Shown here: positions 44,583 through 52,627 of the stretch, piece by piece
Layout: every line of letters begins with the position of its first letter
Position numbering within the stretch: the first letter of the stretch is position 1
Source: Alistipes sp.
Lineage (GTDB): Bacteria; Bacteroidota; Bacteroidia; Bacteroidales; Rikenellaceae
Length of the DNA: 57,679 nucleotides
Reading direction: 5' to 3'
Assembly (NCBI GenBank): GCA_017483225.1
Contig: JAFULF010000020.1
Span: 1 to 57,679, forward strand
Program-made: the position numbers and the translations under genes
The notes under the pieces: generated by a model
The model's database searches: none
Told to the model about the DNA's origin: nothing
What the model saw: only the letters and a program-made list of their open reading frames with translations

Positions 44583-45104
44583 ATGAGTATGGAGCGACAA
44601 CCTGTATATACAATCCCGTATAAGTGGAGCCGAACCGTGTGGATTGTCACATCGAGCCTCTTTGTGGGCGTTGCCGCCACCCTTCTCTACATCATATACG
44701 GTATGCTCAACCACCACGGCAGCGAGGAGCTGCTGACGCTGATTCCGCTGGTCGTGGTTCTTGTCGCCGTGCTCATTGGCTGCGAGGGCTATGCCCCTCA
44801 ATGCTTGGAGGTTGGCGATGGGCGTATCGTCGTCGTGCGCCGCTACAACAGCGTGGTACTGCGCCGAGAGGAGATTGTATCCGTGCGGCAGCTCTCGCCA
44901 CAGGAGTGCCGTGGAACCATCCGACTGATGGGCAATGGCGGCCTCTTCGGCTATACGGGCACCTATTGGGCCCGCTCGATAGGGCGTTTCTCCCTCTACA
45001 CAACCTCGATGCGCAACCTCTTCCTTATCGAGACAACCACCCACGGCAGGGTAGTTGTCGGGTGCGATGAGCCGCAGCGGATACTGGATTTCTGGCAAAA
45101 GTAA
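44583..45104 (+). CDS. PH domain-containing membrane protein
   Basis: The 173-residue protein has two N-terminal membrane helices (about 17-40 and 52-70) followed by a small beta-rich domain (LEVGDGRIVVVRRYNSVVLRREEIVSVRQL and so on to VGCDEPQRILDFWQK) that resembles bacterial PH domains (bPH family). It starts 21 bp after the barrel gene. The function is unknown. Confidence 0.75.
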   Translation: MSMERQPVYTIPYKWSRTVWIVTSSLFVGVAATLLYIIYGMLNHHGSEELLTLIPLVVVLVAVLIGCEGYAPQCLEVGDGRIVVVRRYNSVVLRREEIVSVRQLSPQECRGTIRLMGNGGLFGYTGTYWARSIGRFSLYTTSMRNLFLIETTTHGRVVVGCDEPQRILDFWQK

Positions 45105-45165
45105 CGACCTTCGTCCGCCTCCATCCCCTATATTTGAAAGAATTTTAATTTTGCCCCGAAAAAGA

Positions 45166-45197
45166 TTGGATTTTTCGGAAAATTATTCGTACCTTTG
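45166..45197 (+). promoter_or_regulatory. Promoter of the rplM-rpsI ribosomal operon
   Basis: TTG (45166-45168) lies 21 bp before TACCTTTG (45190-45197), a strong Bacteroidetes promoter. A perfect 6-bp stem CGCACT / AGTGCG (45198-45214) overlaps the presumed start point. The leader to the GTG start at 45262 is about 57 nt and AT-rich. Confidence 0.7.
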
Positions 45198-45261
45198 CGC
45201 ACTCGCAAAGTGCGAGGTTGGATTACAAATTATTTATTAACAAGTATTAAACGTAAAAAAA

Positions 45262-45717
45262 GTGGATTCATTAAGCTACAAAACTATCTCGGCTAATGCA
45301 GCTACTGTCAACAAGGAGTGGGTTGTCATAGATGCAACAAACGAGGTATTGGGACGTTTAGCCTCACAGATTGCAAAGATTCTGTGCGGTAAGAACAAGC
45401 CGAGCTATACCCCACACGTTGATTGCGGTGACTATGTTATCGTAGTTAATGCGGAGAAGGTAAAGCTCACAGGTAAGAAGTTGACCGACAAGGTCTATGT
45501 ACGCCACACGGGTTATCCTGGTGGTCAGCGTTTTGCTACTCCTGCTGACCTCTTGAACCGTAAGCCTACTGCAGTAATCGAAGAGGCAGTTCGTGGAATG
45601 CTTCCAAAGAACCGTCTTGGCGATGCTATTATCAAGAATTTGAAGGTTTATGCAGGTGCAGAGCATCCGCACGTTGCACAGAACCCGAAGTCAATTAAGT
45701 TAAACGAGATTAAGTAA
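45262..45717 (+). CDS. rplM: 50S ribosomal protein L13 (uL13)
   Basis: The 151-residue protein starts with GTG and has the family core WVVIDATNEVLGRLASQIAK, YTPHVDCGDYVIVVNAEKV and AVRGMLPKNRLGDAIIKNL. It binds 23S rRNA early in assembly. rpsI follows 5 bp downstream, the standard L13-S9 pair. Codon use is that of highly expressed genes. Confidence 0.98.
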   Translation: MDSLSYKTISANAATVNKEWVVIDATNEVLGRLASQIAKILCGKNKPSYTPHVDCGDYVIVVNAEKVKLTGKKLTDKVYVRHTGYPGGQRFATPADLLNRKPTAVIEEAVRGMLPKNRLGDAIIKNLKVYAGAEHPHVAQNPKSIKLNEIK

Positions 45718-45722
45718 ACATT

Positions 45723-46109
45723 ATGGAAGTTGTAAACACCGTTGGTCGCCGTAAGGCAGCTGTGGCTCGAGTATTCGTGAAGCCGGGAACAGGTAACATT
45801 ACAATCAACCAGAAGGAGCTTGCAGTTTACTTCCCACTGAACATTCTTCAGTATGAGGTAAAGCAGCCGTTGCTCGTAACCGAGACTACCGAGAGCTACG
45901 ATGTAGTAGTAAACCTCGTAGGTGGCGGTATCAAGGGCCAGGCTGAGGCTGCACGTATGGGTATCGCTCGTGCATTGTGCGAGATTAACCCAGAGTATCG
46001 TGCCGTTTTGAAGAAGAACGGTTTCCTTACTCGTGATTCCCGTGAGGTTGAGCGTAAGAAGCCTGGACAGCCTGGTGCACGTCGTAAGTTCCAGTTCAGT
46101 AAGCGTTAA
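45723..46109 (+). CDS. rpsI: 30S ribosomal protein S9 (uS9)
   Basis: The 128-residue protein has the N-terminal GRRKAAVARVFVKPG and the C-terminal basic tail ending in GARRKFQFSKR that reaches the P-site tRNA. It ends 193 bp before rpsB, across a structured leader. Confidence 0.98.
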   Translation: MEVVNTVGRRKAAVARVFVKPGTGNITINQKELAVYFPLNILQYEVKQPLLVTETTESYDVVVNLVGGGIKGQAEAARMGIARALCEINPEYRAVLKKNGFLTRDSREVERKKPGQPGARRKFQFSKR

Positions 46110-46116
46110 ACCTTAC

Positions 46117-46262
46117 CGCAACCAACTATTCGGCAAAGCACAACAAGGGTTACAAATCGGCACGACTACCTATTTATATATATAATAGAGGTGCTACATA
46201 CCGATTGCCCTGTTGCGGAAAACTCCTCGGACCAATCTCGGATTGCTACTGTGGGAGTTGAA
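46117..46262 (+). ncRNA. Structured 5' leader of rpsB-tsf, candidate ribosomal-protein autoregulatory RNA
   Basis: Two stem-loops lie between rpsI and rpsB. The first pairs CAACA-GGG-AATCGG (46141-46160) with CCGATT-CCC-TGTTG (46201-46215), and CCGCAAC (46117-46123) can extend or replace it by pairing with GTTGCGG (46212-46218). The second pairs AACTCC (46221-46226) with GGAGTT (46254-46259) around an inner CAATC / GATTG stem (46233-46245). Similar two-part structures regulate rpsB by S2 binding in other bacteria; that role here is inference. Confidence 0.5.
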
Positions 46263-46302
46263 GAAAAGAGAATTAAAATTTAACAAAAAAACGAAAACAA
46301 AA

Positions 46303-47154
46303 ATGTCTCGTACAGATTTTAATACATTGTTGGAAGCCGGCGTTCATTTCGGTCACTTGAAGCGCAAGTGGAACCCTAAAATGGCTCCATATATCTTTAT
46401 GGAGAAGAATGGCATCCATATCATCGACCTTTACAAGACCGTTGTAAAGTTGGATGAGGCAGCAGCAGCACTCAAACAGATTGCCAAGAGCGGTCGCCGT
46501 GTGTTGTTCGTTGCAACCAAGAAACAAGCAAAGGAAATTGTTGCCGAAAAGGTGTCGGCAGTAGGTATGCCATACGTAACAGAGCGTTGGGCAGGCGGTA
46601 TGCTGACAAACTTCCCTACAATACGAAAGGCCGTAAAGAAGATGGCGTCTATCGACAAGATGACTGCCGACGGTCTGTTCGACAATTTCTCCAAGCGTGA
46701 GAAGCTCCAACTCTCTCGCCAGCGTGCGAAGTTGGAGAAGAACCTCGGTTCTATTGCAGACCTTACACGTCTTCCTGCTGCGTTGTTCGTTATCGACGTT
46801 CAGAAGGAGCAGAACGCTGTTAAGGAGGCAAAGCGTTTGAACATCCCTGTATTTGCAATGGTAGATACTTGTTGTGATCCAACCGACATTGATTACGTTA
46901 TCCCTGCAAATGACGATGCTACAAAGTCAATCGCTACCATCCTTGACACCGTATGTGCTGCTATCGCAGAGGGCACAGAGGAGCGCAAACTCGAGAAGGA
47001 GAAAGAGGCTTTGGAGGCCGAGGCAAATACCGAGGCTCCTGTAAAGAAGGAGTCGAAGCCACGCATCAAGAAGAGCGTTAAGGCTACGGTAGATGCACAG
47101 GAGGCTGCTGTTGCCGAGGTTGTTGCTGCAACCGAGGAGGCAAAGGCCGAGTAA
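46303..47154 (+). CDS. rpsB: 30S ribosomal protein S2 (uS2)
   Basis: The 283-residue protein has LLEAGVHFGHLKRKWNPKM, RVLFVATKKQAKEIVAEK, ERWAGGMLTNF and VDTCCDPTDIDYVIPANDDA, all S2 hallmarks. A C-terminal extension of about 45 residues rich in Lys, Glu and Ala follows the usual end. I start at ATG 46303 (MSRTDFNTLL); the open frame to 46213 runs through the leader structure. tsf follows after 32 bp. Confidence 0.97.
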   Translation: MSRTDFNTLLEAGVHFGHLKRKWNPKMAPYIFMEKNGIHIIDLYKTVVKLDEAAAALKQIAKSGRRVLFVATKKQAKEIVAEKVSAVGMPYVTERWAGGMLTNFPTIRKAVKKMASIDKMTADGLFDNFSKREKLQLSRQRAKLEKNLGSIADLTRLPAALFVIDVQKEQNAVKEAKRLNIPVFAMVDTCCDPTDIDYVIPANDDATKSIATILDTVCAAIAEGTEERKLEKEKEALEAEANTEAPVKKESKPRIKKSVKATVDAQEAAVAEVVAATEEAKAE

Positions 47155-47186
47155 TTATTAACAATCAAAAACAGACTATTACAATT

Positions 47187-48023
47187 ATGGCAATAGAGAT
47201 TAAGGCAGCAGATGTAATGAAGCTGCGTAAGATGACCGGTGCCGGTATGATGGATTGCAAGAAGGCTCTCATCGAGGCTGAGGGAGATTTCTCCCGTGCG
47301 CAGGACATTATCCGTGAGAAGGGTAAGTTGGTAGTTGCCAAGCGTGCAGACCGCTCTGCAAGCGAGGGCGTTGTTGTTACCAAGATTATTGGTGGCAAGG
47401 GCTACATCCTCTGCCTTGCTTGCGAGACTGACTTCGTGGCACAGAACGGCGACTTCTCGGCTTCGGCTAACGAGATTCTCGACTTGGCAGTTGCTGCCGA
47501 TGCAGCAGACCTTGCAACTTTGCTCGCAGTGAAGAATGGCGAGGGTCACACCGTTGAGGAGATTGTAACCGAGAAATCGGGTCAGACCGGCGAGAAGTGT
47601 GAGTTGGCTTACTACGCACGTGTAGAGGCTCCTTACATCAACGCATACGTTCACTTCAACAAGAAGCTCGGCACACTGCTCGGCTTCAACAAGGAGGTTG
47701 ATGCAGAGGTTGCTCACAAGATTGCTATGCAGGCAACTGCAATGGCTCCACTCTCAATTGATGTTGAGGATTGCCCAGCAGAGGTTGTTGAGAAGGAGAA
47801 GGCTATCGCTTTGGAGCAGATGAAGCAAGATCCAAAGAATGCAAACAAGCCGGAGGCTATCTTGGAGAAGATTGCCGAGGGTAAGTTGCGTAAGTTCTTC
47901 GAGGAGAACACGCTGCTCAACCAGGCTGTTGTTGGCGAGAAGGAGTCTATCCGTGAGATGCTCGCTCGTGCCGACAAGGAGGCTACCGTTGTGGCTTACA
48001 AGCGTTTCGCTTTGGAGGCATAA
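47187..48023 (+). CDS. tsf: Elongation factor Ts
   Basis: The 278-residue factor recharges EF-Tu with GTP. The N-terminal UBA-like domain reads VMKLRKMTGAGMMDCKKALI and the core contains the conserved cluster TDFVAQNGDF (about residues 80-89). It ends with LARADKEATVVAYKRFALEA. It is the last gene of the translation cluster, before the hairpin at 48047-48083. Confidence 0.98.
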   Translation: MAIEIKAADVMKLRKMTGAGMMDCKKALIEAEGDFSRAQDIIREKGKLVVAKRADRSASEGVVVTKIIGGKGYILCLACETDFVAQNGDFSASANEILDLAVAADAADLATLLAVKNGEGHTVEEIVTEKSGQTGEKCELAYYARVEAPYINAYVHFNKKLGTLLGFNKEVDAEVAHKIAMQATAMAPLSIDVEDCPAEVVEKEKAIALEQMKQDPKNANKPEAILEKIAEGKLRKFFEENTLLNQAVVGEKESIREMLARADKEATVVAYKRFALEA

Positions 48024-48046
48024 TCTAACCGAGAGGTTATCAAATA

Positions 48047-48083
48047 AGAGAGAGGTATCTGCCTATGGCGGATGCCTCTCTTG
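48047..48083. terminator. Bidirectional terminator between tsf and the TonB-C gene
   Basis: AGAGAGG-ATC (48049-48059) pairs with GAT-CCTCTCT (48071-48081). It lies between convergent genes, with short U-rich sequence in both directions (stronger on the minus strand). Confidence 0.6.
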
Positions 48084-48110
48084 TTTGGTGGCTATGTTGC
48101 TCGGCCCGAC

Positions 48111-48485
48111 CTACTCGTGCTGAATTTCCACCACCATAGCGACATTTACTGCCTTGCCATTCTGCTTGGCAGGTCGCCATGCGGGAGAGCTCTCGATGAC
48201 ACGCTTCAACTCTGCGCCATACGCCTCGTGGGGTGTTGATATCACCTCCACATCGGCCACCGAGCCATCTGCCATCACCGTAAACTTGATTTGGCTCTTG
48301 CCCTTTACGCTCTTGCGTAACTCCTTGGGATACTTGGCTTTGAAGGATGCCCACTCGCTAAAACCCTGCAAATCGTCGCCCCTGAATGTAGGCATATTCA
48401 TAACGGGTTGTGCCATAGCAACCACCGAGGATGCGGTAAATAGAATCGCCAACGTCGTGGCGATACGCCTGATGATTGTTCTCAT
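48111..48485 (-). CDS. Secreted solitary TonB C-terminal domain protein
   Basis: The 124-residue protein has a signal peptide (IRRIATTLAILFTASSVVAMA) and one TonB C-terminal-like domain (YPKELRKSVKGKSQIKFTVM, ADGSVADVEVISTPHEAYG, SSPAWRPAKQNGKAV). It lacks the membrane anchor and Pro-rich linker of energy-transducing TonB, so it is unlikely to power transporters itself. It may bind a TonB box or another periplasmic partner. It is monocistronic. Confidence 0.82.
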   Translation of the reverse strand: MRTIIRRIATTLAILFTASSVVAMAQPVMNMPTFRGDDLQGFSEWASFKAKYPKELRKSVKGKSQIKFTVMADGSVADVEVISTPHEAYGAELKRVIESSPAWRPAKQNGKAVNVAMVVEIQHE

Positions 48486-48618
48486 ATCTTCTGCTTTTAG
48501 GGGTTAAACTCAATGTAAATGTAGTAATAATTTCCGAAACTGCAAAAGCGATGCCCCTACTTGTGGGGGCGGGGGTGGGTGTGATGCAGAGCAGAAGCAG
48601 AGTGTGCAGAAATAGAAA

Positions 48619-48648
48619 AGGTTGCTCGGCCCGCAAGCCAAACAACCT
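48619..48648 (-). terminator. Terminator of the ferredoxin gene
   Basis: AGGTTG (48619-48624) pairs with CAACCT (48643-48648), with an inner GGC / GCC; the minus strand continues with TTTTCTATTTC. It lies 24 bp past the ferredoxin stop. Apart from this I see no gene in 48486-48672. Confidence 0.7.
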
Positions 48649-48672
48649 CAATATCCTTATAGGCAGGGACTA

Positions 48673-48837
48673 CTACAACGAGATAGCCTCAGAAGGACAA
48701 ACACCTGCGCACGCACCGCACTCGATGCACTTGTCAGGGTCGATAACATAGATGTCACCTGCCGAAATCGCCTCGACAGGACACTCGTCGATGCAAGTAC
48801 CACAAGCAACGCACGAATCTGAAATTTTGTAAGCCAT
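48673..48837 (-). CDS. 2[4Fe-4S] ferredoxin
   Basis: The 54-residue protein has the two clusters CVACGTCIDECP and CIECGACAGVCP of a clostridial-type ferredoxin. It carries low-potential electrons and could donate to the Rnf complex encoded at 20218-25288. The ATG at 48837 (MAYKISDSC) fits the family; the frame extends to 48867 but that start overlaps the -7 element. It is monocistronic and divergent from the metallo-hydrolase gene. Confidence 0.93.
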   Translation of the reverse strand: MAYKISDSCVACGTCIDECPVEAISAGDIYVIDPDKCIECGACAGVCPSEAISL

Positions 48838-48864
48838 AATTGTTTTGTAAAAAAAATTGTGCCA

Positions 48865-48910
48865 CAAAAGTAAGACTTTAATACGAAATCTCCAAAAAAT
48901 AGTATCTTTG
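48865..48910. promoter_or_regulatory. Back-to-back promoters of the ferredoxin and metallo-hydrolase genes
   Basis: On the minus strand TTG (48895-48893) lies 20 bp before TACTTTTG (48872-48865) for the ferredoxin. On the plus strand TATCTTTG (48903-48910) faces the hydrolase gene. The two overlap in their upstream parts, so the transcripts may compete. Confidence 0.65.
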
Positions 48911-48966
48911 TGATATGGTTTGGATTAAAAAAAGCATCCAAACGGATATTTGTTACTTGTAAGAGT

Positions 48967-49752
48967 ATGCCAAAGCGTGCGATATTGACTTTCTTGGGTA
49001 CGGGAACTTCGCAAGGGGTGCCCGTTATCGGTTGCCGTTGTGATGTCTGCCGCTCGACGGATGAGCGTGACCACCGACTGCGCACCTCGGCAATGGTCGA
49101 GGTCGGAGAGGCCCGCTTTGTGATTGACGCAGGGCCCGACTTCCGCCGGCAGCTGTTGCGTGAGGATGTGAGTCACATTACGGCTATACTGCTGACACAC
49201 AAGCATAAAGACCATACGGGAGGCATCGACGATGTGCGTGCACTCAACTTTGTCGATTATCCGACCATCCACACCGTGAATATATACGCTACGCACGACA
49301 CGGCGGAGTGTGTGCGCAAGGATTACGACTACGCCTTCTTCGAGAATCGCTACCGTGGTGTGCCCGAGATTAGGCTGCACGAGTTTGACCCGCACTGCCC
49401 ATTTGAGGTCGATGGGGTGGAGATAACCCCTATCAGCGGTCGTCACTCGCACTTCTCTGTCACGGGCTATCGTCTGGGCGATGTGGCCTACCTGACCGAC
49501 TTCAAGGAGATAGAGGCTACGGAGGTGGATAAGTTGCGGGGTGTGCGTGTGCTGGTTGTCAATGCGCTGCGCTTTGAGCCTCACGACTCGCACTTCTCGG
49601 TCGAGGAGGCGCTCTCGCTGATTCGGGAGGTGAAGCCCGAGAGGGCCTACCTTACCCATATGTCGCACGATGTAGGTCTGCACGATGAGGCGCAGGGACG
49701 ACTGCCCGATGGCGTGTGGTTTGCCTACGATGGATTGAAAGTAGAAATTTAA
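48967..49752 (+). CDS. MBL fold metallo-hydrolase (PhnP-like)
   Basis: The 261-residue protein has the metallo-beta-lactamase motif LLTHKHKDHTGGIDD, the opening FLGTGTSQGVPVIGCRCDVC (with a Cys pair typical of the PhnP group), ISGRHSHFS, DVAYLTDFKE and YLTHMSHDVGLH. PhnP-type enzymes cleave cyclic phosphodiesters. I start at ATG 48967; the frame opens at 48910 within the promoter. It is 9 bp before the SDR gene. Confidence 0.9.
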   Translation: MPKRAILTFLGTGTSQGVPVIGCRCDVCRSTDERDHRLRTSAMVEVGEARFVIDAGPDFRRQLLREDVSHITAILLTHKHKDHTGGIDDVRALNFVDYPTIHTVNIYATHDTAECVRKDYDYAFFENRYRGVPEIRLHEFDPHCPFEVDGVEITPISGRHSHFSVTGYRLGDVAYLTDFKEIEATEVDKLRGVRVLVVNALRFEPHDSHFSVEEALSLIREVKPERAYLTHMSHDVGLHDEAQGRLPDGVWFAYDGLKVEI

Positions 49753-49761
49753 CTATATAGT

Positions 49762-50580
49762 ATGAAAAACGCATTGAAGAATAAGACGGTGGTAATCACC
49801 GGAGCCTCGTCGGGTATTGGTGAGGCTATGGCGAAACTCTACGCCTCGATGGGGGCTCGTGTGGTGCTTGGAGCCCGCAGCGAGGAGAAACTCAAAACGC
49901 TCGCCGAGCAGATTAAGAGCGAGGGTGGCGAGGCTGCATACTGCGCTACCGACGTGACGAAGGCGGAGGATTGCAAGCGACTGATTGATACGGCAGTGGA
50001 GGCCTTCGGAGGTATTGATGTGCTTATCTGTAACGCAGGAATCTCTATGCGTGCCATCTTCGACGATGTGGATTTGAGCGTTCTGCACCGCCTGATGGAT
50101 GTAAACTTCTGGGGTACGGTCTATTGCAGCAAGTACGCTCTGCCATACCTGCAAGCCTCGAAGGGCTCGCTGGTGGGTATCTCCTCTGTGGCGGGTCTGC
50201 ACGGCCTGCCGGGTCGCACTGGCTACTCGGCCTCGAAGTATGCGATGACGGGATTCTTGGAGACGGTGCGCATCGAGAACTTGAAGAAGGGACTGCACGT
50301 GATGGTTGCCTGCCCGGGCTTTACCGCCTCGAATGTGCGCTTCTCGGCTCTGGTTGCCGATGGCTCGCAGCAGGGTAGCACACCTCGTGAGGAGGGTAAG
50401 ATGATGACTGCCGAGGAGGTTGCACGCATCGTGGCACGTGGCATAGCCAAGCGTAAGCGCCTATGCCTGATGGAGATTGAGGGCCGTGCTACACACTTCG
50501 TCAAGAAGTTCGCTCCGGCCTTTTTGGATAAGATGTTTTATCTGGTGATGTCCAGAGAGCCGGACTCACCATTCAAGTAG
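49762..50580 (+). CDS. SDR family NAD(P)-dependent oxidoreductase
   Basis: The 272-residue short-chain dehydrogenase has the cofactor motif VVITGASSGIGEAMA, the LICNAGIS segment, and the catalytic Ser (GISSVAG) and YxxxK (GYSASKYAM). The C-terminal part is hydrophobic and Lys-rich. The Arg after the first strand (LGARSEEKL) suggests NADPH use. The substrate is unknown. A clear terminator follows. Confidence 0.92.
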   Translation: MKNALKNKTVVITGASSGIGEAMAKLYASMGARVVLGARSEEKLKTLAEQIKSEGGEAAYCATDVTKAEDCKRLIDTAVEAFGGIDVLICNAGISMRAIFDDVDLSVLHRLMDVNFWGTVYCSKYALPYLQASKGSLVGISSVAGLHGLPGRTGYSASKYAMTGFLETVRIENLKKGLHVMVACPGFTASNVRFSALVADGSQQGSTPREEGKMMTAEEVARIVARGIAKRKRLCLMEIEGRATHFVKKFAPAFLDKMFYLVMSREPDSPFK

Positions 50581-50584
50581 CAAT

Positions 50585-50615
50585 AAAAAACCTCGCTATC
50601 GTAGCGAGGTTTTTG
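50585..50615 (+). terminator. Intrinsic terminator after the SDR gene
   Basis: AAAAACCTCGCTA and TAGCGAGGTTTTT form a perfect 13-bp hairpin with a 3-nt loop and a T run. It is symmetrical, so it can act on both strands. Confidence 0.93.
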
Positions 50616-50707
50616 TTGCGCCGCAATACCATTAAAGGTTGTTAATGGGTATTAAGGGTTATTAAGGGTAACGCAGACAGTCTGCGATAATGTTGTAAGA
50701 ATCCGTA
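50616..50707. repeat. Palindromic intergenic repeat, half copy C
   Basis: This copy has TTGCGCC, one arm of ATTAAAGG / GTTAATGGG / ATTAAGGG units, AACGCAG (50670-50676) and GTTGTAAGAATCCG, in the order of copy A at 337-486. It stops at the end of rlmI and lacks the second arm. Confidence 0.7.
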
Positions 50708-50711
50708 ACCT

Positions 50712-51908
50712 TTACTCAACATACAGCACCAACCCCTTCAAATACTCACCCTCGGGGTGGTAGATGTTGATAGGGTGGTCGGTCGGCTGTGTGAGTTGAT
50801 GCAGGATGCGCACCTTGCGACCGGCAATCGCCGCCGCCGTGAATACCGTCGTGCGGAACAGCTCCTTCGAGACCGCCTGCGAGCAGGAGAAGGTGAAGAG
50901 GATGCCTCCGCTCTTGATTTGTGACAGCGCACGGGCATTGAGCCGCTTGTAGCCCTGCATAGCGTTGCCCAACACCTTGTGGTGCTTGGCAAATGCCGGT
51001 GGGTCGAGGATAATCATATCGTACTTGTCGCCAATATCTTTCAGATACTCCACCGCATCGCACGCAATGGAGGTGTGTGGAGCCCCCTCGCCAAAGTTGA
51101 GGGCTACGTTTGCATCGGCAAGGCGCACGGCCCTCTCCGAGGCATCTATCGAGCATACCTGCGTAGCACCTCCCGCCAGAGCATATACCGAGAAGCCGCC
51201 CGTGTAGCAGAAGGTGTTGAGCACGGTGCGCCCTGCGGCGTATCGCTTGACGAGCTCTCGGTTGAATCGCTGGTCGATGAAGAAGCCCGTCTTCTGCCCC
51301 TCCTCCCAATTCACGAGGAACTTATGGCCATTCTCCAACACCACGTTGTCCTTCTCGGCGGAGCCGTACAGGTAGCCATCCACAGCGTTGAGGTTAGCCT
51401 TGAAGGGCACGGTAGCTGCACTCTTGTCATATATTGCGGTGAGCTTCTCGCCGAAGGTGGCCCTGAGAGCCTCGGCAATTTCGGCACGTGAGCGATACAT
51501 TCCCACGGAGTGGCACTGCACCACCGCCACGGAGCCGTATATATCTATGACCAACCCCGGCAGGGAGTCGCCCTCGCCGTGAACAAGGCGGTAGCAGGTG
51601 GTCGAGTCGCACTCGGTGAGCGAGAGCGTGCGGCGCACGTCGTGGGCGCTCTGAATCTTGCGTTGCCACCACTGCGCATCTATCTGCTCCTGCTGCTCGA
51701 AGGTGAGGATGCGCACGGCGATAGAGCCTATCTGGTAGTGTCCTCGGGCGAGGAAGTCGCCTCGTGACGAGAATACCTCCACCACCTCACCCTCGGCGAT
51801 AGAGTCTGCCTTGCACTCCACACGCTCGATGGCACCCGAGAATATCCACGGGTGGCGACGTGCAAGCGACTCCTCCTTGCCTCGGCGAAGAAAAATCTTT
51901 GATGCCAT
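50712..51908 (-). CDS. 23S rRNA (cytosine-5)-methyltransferase RlmI family
   Basis: The 398-residue class I SAM-dependent methyltransferase has an N-terminal PUA domain (FLRRGKEESLARRHPWIFSG), a central segment and a Rossmann domain with NTFCYTGGFSVYALAGGA, DPPAFAKH and the catalytic region FTFSCSQAVS. RlmI methylates 23S rRNA C1962 in E. coli; close paralogues exist, so the target is by family. The N-terminus starts with ATG at 51908. Confidence 0.92.
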   Translation of the reverse strand: MASKIFLRRGKEESLARRHPWIFSGAIERVECKADSIAEGEVVEVFSSRGDFLARGHYQIGSIAVRILTFEQQEQIDAQWWQRKIQSAHDVRRTLSLTECDSTTCYRLVHGEGDSLPGLVIDIYGSVAVVQCHSVGMYRSRAEIAEALRATFGEKLTAIYDKSAATVPFKANLNAVDGYLYGSAEKDNVVLENGHKFLVNWEEGQKTGFFIDQRFNRELVKRYAAGRTVLNTFCYTGGFSVYALAGGATQVCSIDASERAVRLADANVALNFGEGAPHTSIACDAVEYLKDIGDKYDMIILDPPAFAKHHKVLGNAMQGYKRLNARALSQIKSGGILFTFSCSQAVSKELFRTTVFTAAAIAGRKVRILHQLTQPTDHPINIYHPEGEYLKGLVLYVE

Positions 51909-51916
51909 ACTTGTCG

Positions 51917-52501
51917 TTATTTTGTGAACTCAAAGCCGAGGCATATATCCTGATACTGCTTCACGAGGTTTGTGACGCTTTGCAGGGCGGATATGCTCGA
52001 CCCGAGGTTTATGATGAATGACGAAAACTTCTCGGTGGAGAATACGAGTTGCAGGGCACTGCCGCTGACGTAGGCATACCCCTTCACATCGCCGAGCTTT
52101 GCGATGGAGAGCGTCACGGCGTGTGTCGCAGCATCGTAGGTGTATGTTCCGCTGATGCTCTTGCCCTTGACCGGCATGGTGAATGTGTTGTCATTGTTGA
52201 AGGTTATTGAGCAGAAGCCCTCCTTGATGCCCACCTTCTCTACGAGGGAGCGCATCTTGTCGCCCACGGTCGAGGAGAGTGCCGCACCGCCCAACTCGGC
52301 GAGCGTGTTGTCACTCGACAGGCGCACGGCAGGGGCGGAGTAGTTCCACGTGCCGAGGATGGCAATCTCGGTGAGCTTGCCGTCGGTAGCCTTATCAACA
52401 GCCTCTGTTGCAACCTTTTTCAGTGCATCGAGCCAACTTTGTGCTTCGGCCTGTGCCGCTGTGCAGCATAGTGCTGCGAGTAGAATAAAAAGTCTCTTCA
52501 T
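51917..52501 (-). CDS. DUF4923-like secreted protein
   Basis: The 194-residue protein has a signal peptide (RLFILLAALCCTAAQAEAQS) and a lipocalin-like beta-rich domain: LGTWNYSAPAVRLSSDNTLA, FNNDNTFTMPVKGKSISGTY and YTYDAATHAVTLSIAKLG. This architecture is typical of DUF4923 proteins in Bacteroidales; their function is unknown. The ATG at 52501 follows a -7 element at 52525-52532. It is 8 bp upstream of rlmI and probably cotranscribed with it. Confidence 0.82.
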   Translation of the reverse strand: MKRLFILLAALCCTAAQAEAQSWLDALKKVATEAVDKATDGKLTEIAILGTWNYSAPAVRLSSDNTLAELGGAALSSTVGDKMRSLVEKVGIKEGFCSITFNNDNTFTMPVKGKSISGTYTYDAATHAVTLSIAKLGDVKGYAYVSGSALQLVFSTEKFSSFIINLGSSISALQSVTNLVKQYQDICLGFEFTK

Positions 52502-52524
52502 AAGAATTAGCAATTACGGTAATG

Positions 52525-52532
52525 CAAATATA
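52525..52532 (-). promoter_or_regulatory. -7 element (TATATTTG) of the DUF4923-rlmI unit
   Basis: The minus strand reads TATATTTG 24 bp upstream of the ATG at 52501. Facing the other way, TACCTTTC (52589-52596) is the likely -7 of the AsmA-like gene. Confidence 0.55.
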
Positions 52533-52627
52533 ATCTTTTTTGTGGATAATAGTGCAGGGTGAGGTCGTGATTATCCGAAAAATATTCGTACCTTTCGAGG
52601 AGAAAAACAAAAAACAGAGTGCATATT

